Below are positions 63,930 through 64,000 of a stretch of DNA of 64,000 nucleotides, piece by piece. The stretch spans positions 16,351,111-16,415,110 of the forward strand of contig CM037836.1 in assembly GCA_021234535.1 (NCBI GenBank). The letters run 5' to 3'. The DNA is from Stichopus chloronotus. Its lineage: Eukaryota > Echinodermata > Holothuroidea > Aspidochirotida > Stichopodidae. A program made the position numbers and the translations under genes. Every line of letters begins with the position of its first letter. Positions within the stretch are counted from its first letter, which is position 1. Below the pieces are notes generated by a model that did no database searches, was not told where the DNA came from, and saw only the letters and a list, made by a program, of their open reading frames with translations.

Positions 63930-64000
63930 GGAACGGGGAGGAGCAACTCAGAAATAACCTGTAAAAATGTAGACTAGAGCAGAATATCACCAACCTGCAA
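61544..64000 (+). other. Start of gene 3 intron 1
   Basis: It begins at gtaaga. 62150-62200 matches 39345-39395 in gene 2. A Cys-containing frame at 62705-62795 (DFCSGRSSEIGN...TSICCKSG before gtaatt) might be another decayed SRCR-like exon, but phase and spacing do not fit well. A C run (63877-63888) and a CA repeat close the window. Confidence 0.45.
63893..63928. repeat. CA microsatellite
   Basis: Uninterrupted CA repeat of about 18 units, preceded by a run of 12 C. Confidence 0.8.

Overview
The window is eukaryotic animal DNA: AT-rich, intron-rich, with long introns, old transposon remnants and simple repeats. Dispersed TGACCT/TGACGTCA-type repeats, relic scavenger-receptor cysteine-rich (SRCR) exons and an expanded fibronectin type III (FN3) family fit a marine deuterostome, most likely an echinoderm such as a sea cucumber. 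That assignment is an inference. No ribosomal, tRNA or CRISPR feature was recognised.

The coding content is a tandem array, all on the + strand, of at least three related genes for small secreted proteins. Gene 1 (exons 5931-6006, 12558-12803, 13809-14105, 15082-15368) encodes 301 residues: signal peptide, an unrecognised Cys-containing domain, a divergent FN3 with an extra Cys pair, and a terminal FN3. Gene 2 (exons 38610-38691, 48953-49246, 50769-51080, 52964-53266, 55122-55433, 56590-56873) encodes 528 residues in the same order, with two extra FN3 domains after the N-terminal domain. Gene 3 shows only its signal-peptide exon (61462-61543), nearly identical to that of gene 2 and with a duplicated upstream region; the rest lies beyond the right edge. 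All introns are phase 1, so each domain is one symmetrical exon that can be gained or lost without a frameshift. Both complete genes stop just after the last FN3, with no transmembrane segment, so the products look secreted. No known gene name could be assigned.

Region by region: 1-5930, upstream DNA with no convincing gene; 5931-15368, gene 1, whose first intron holds a dispersed repeat; 15369-38609, intergenic DNA with an SRCR relic (16231-16431), a LINE fragment (about 20.1 kb), two copies of a ~0.9-kb repeat, a TA-flanked MITE (23110-23520), GACCT-type duplicated repeats (24.5-25.0 kb), ~370-bp repeats (31.5-32.4 kb), an FN3 relic ending at a donor-like site (33169), a Penelope-like fragment (35.8 kb) and an 87-nt near-perfect hairpin (36712-36798); 38610-56873, gene 2, whose 10-kb first intron contains SRCR-like, FN3-like and (on the opposite strand) Ig-like decayed exons; 56874-61461, intergenic repeats including a foldback element and a minisatellite; 61462-64000, start of gene 3.

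Exons were read by eye from splice signals, reading phase and comparison between paralogs; no alignment or expression data were available.
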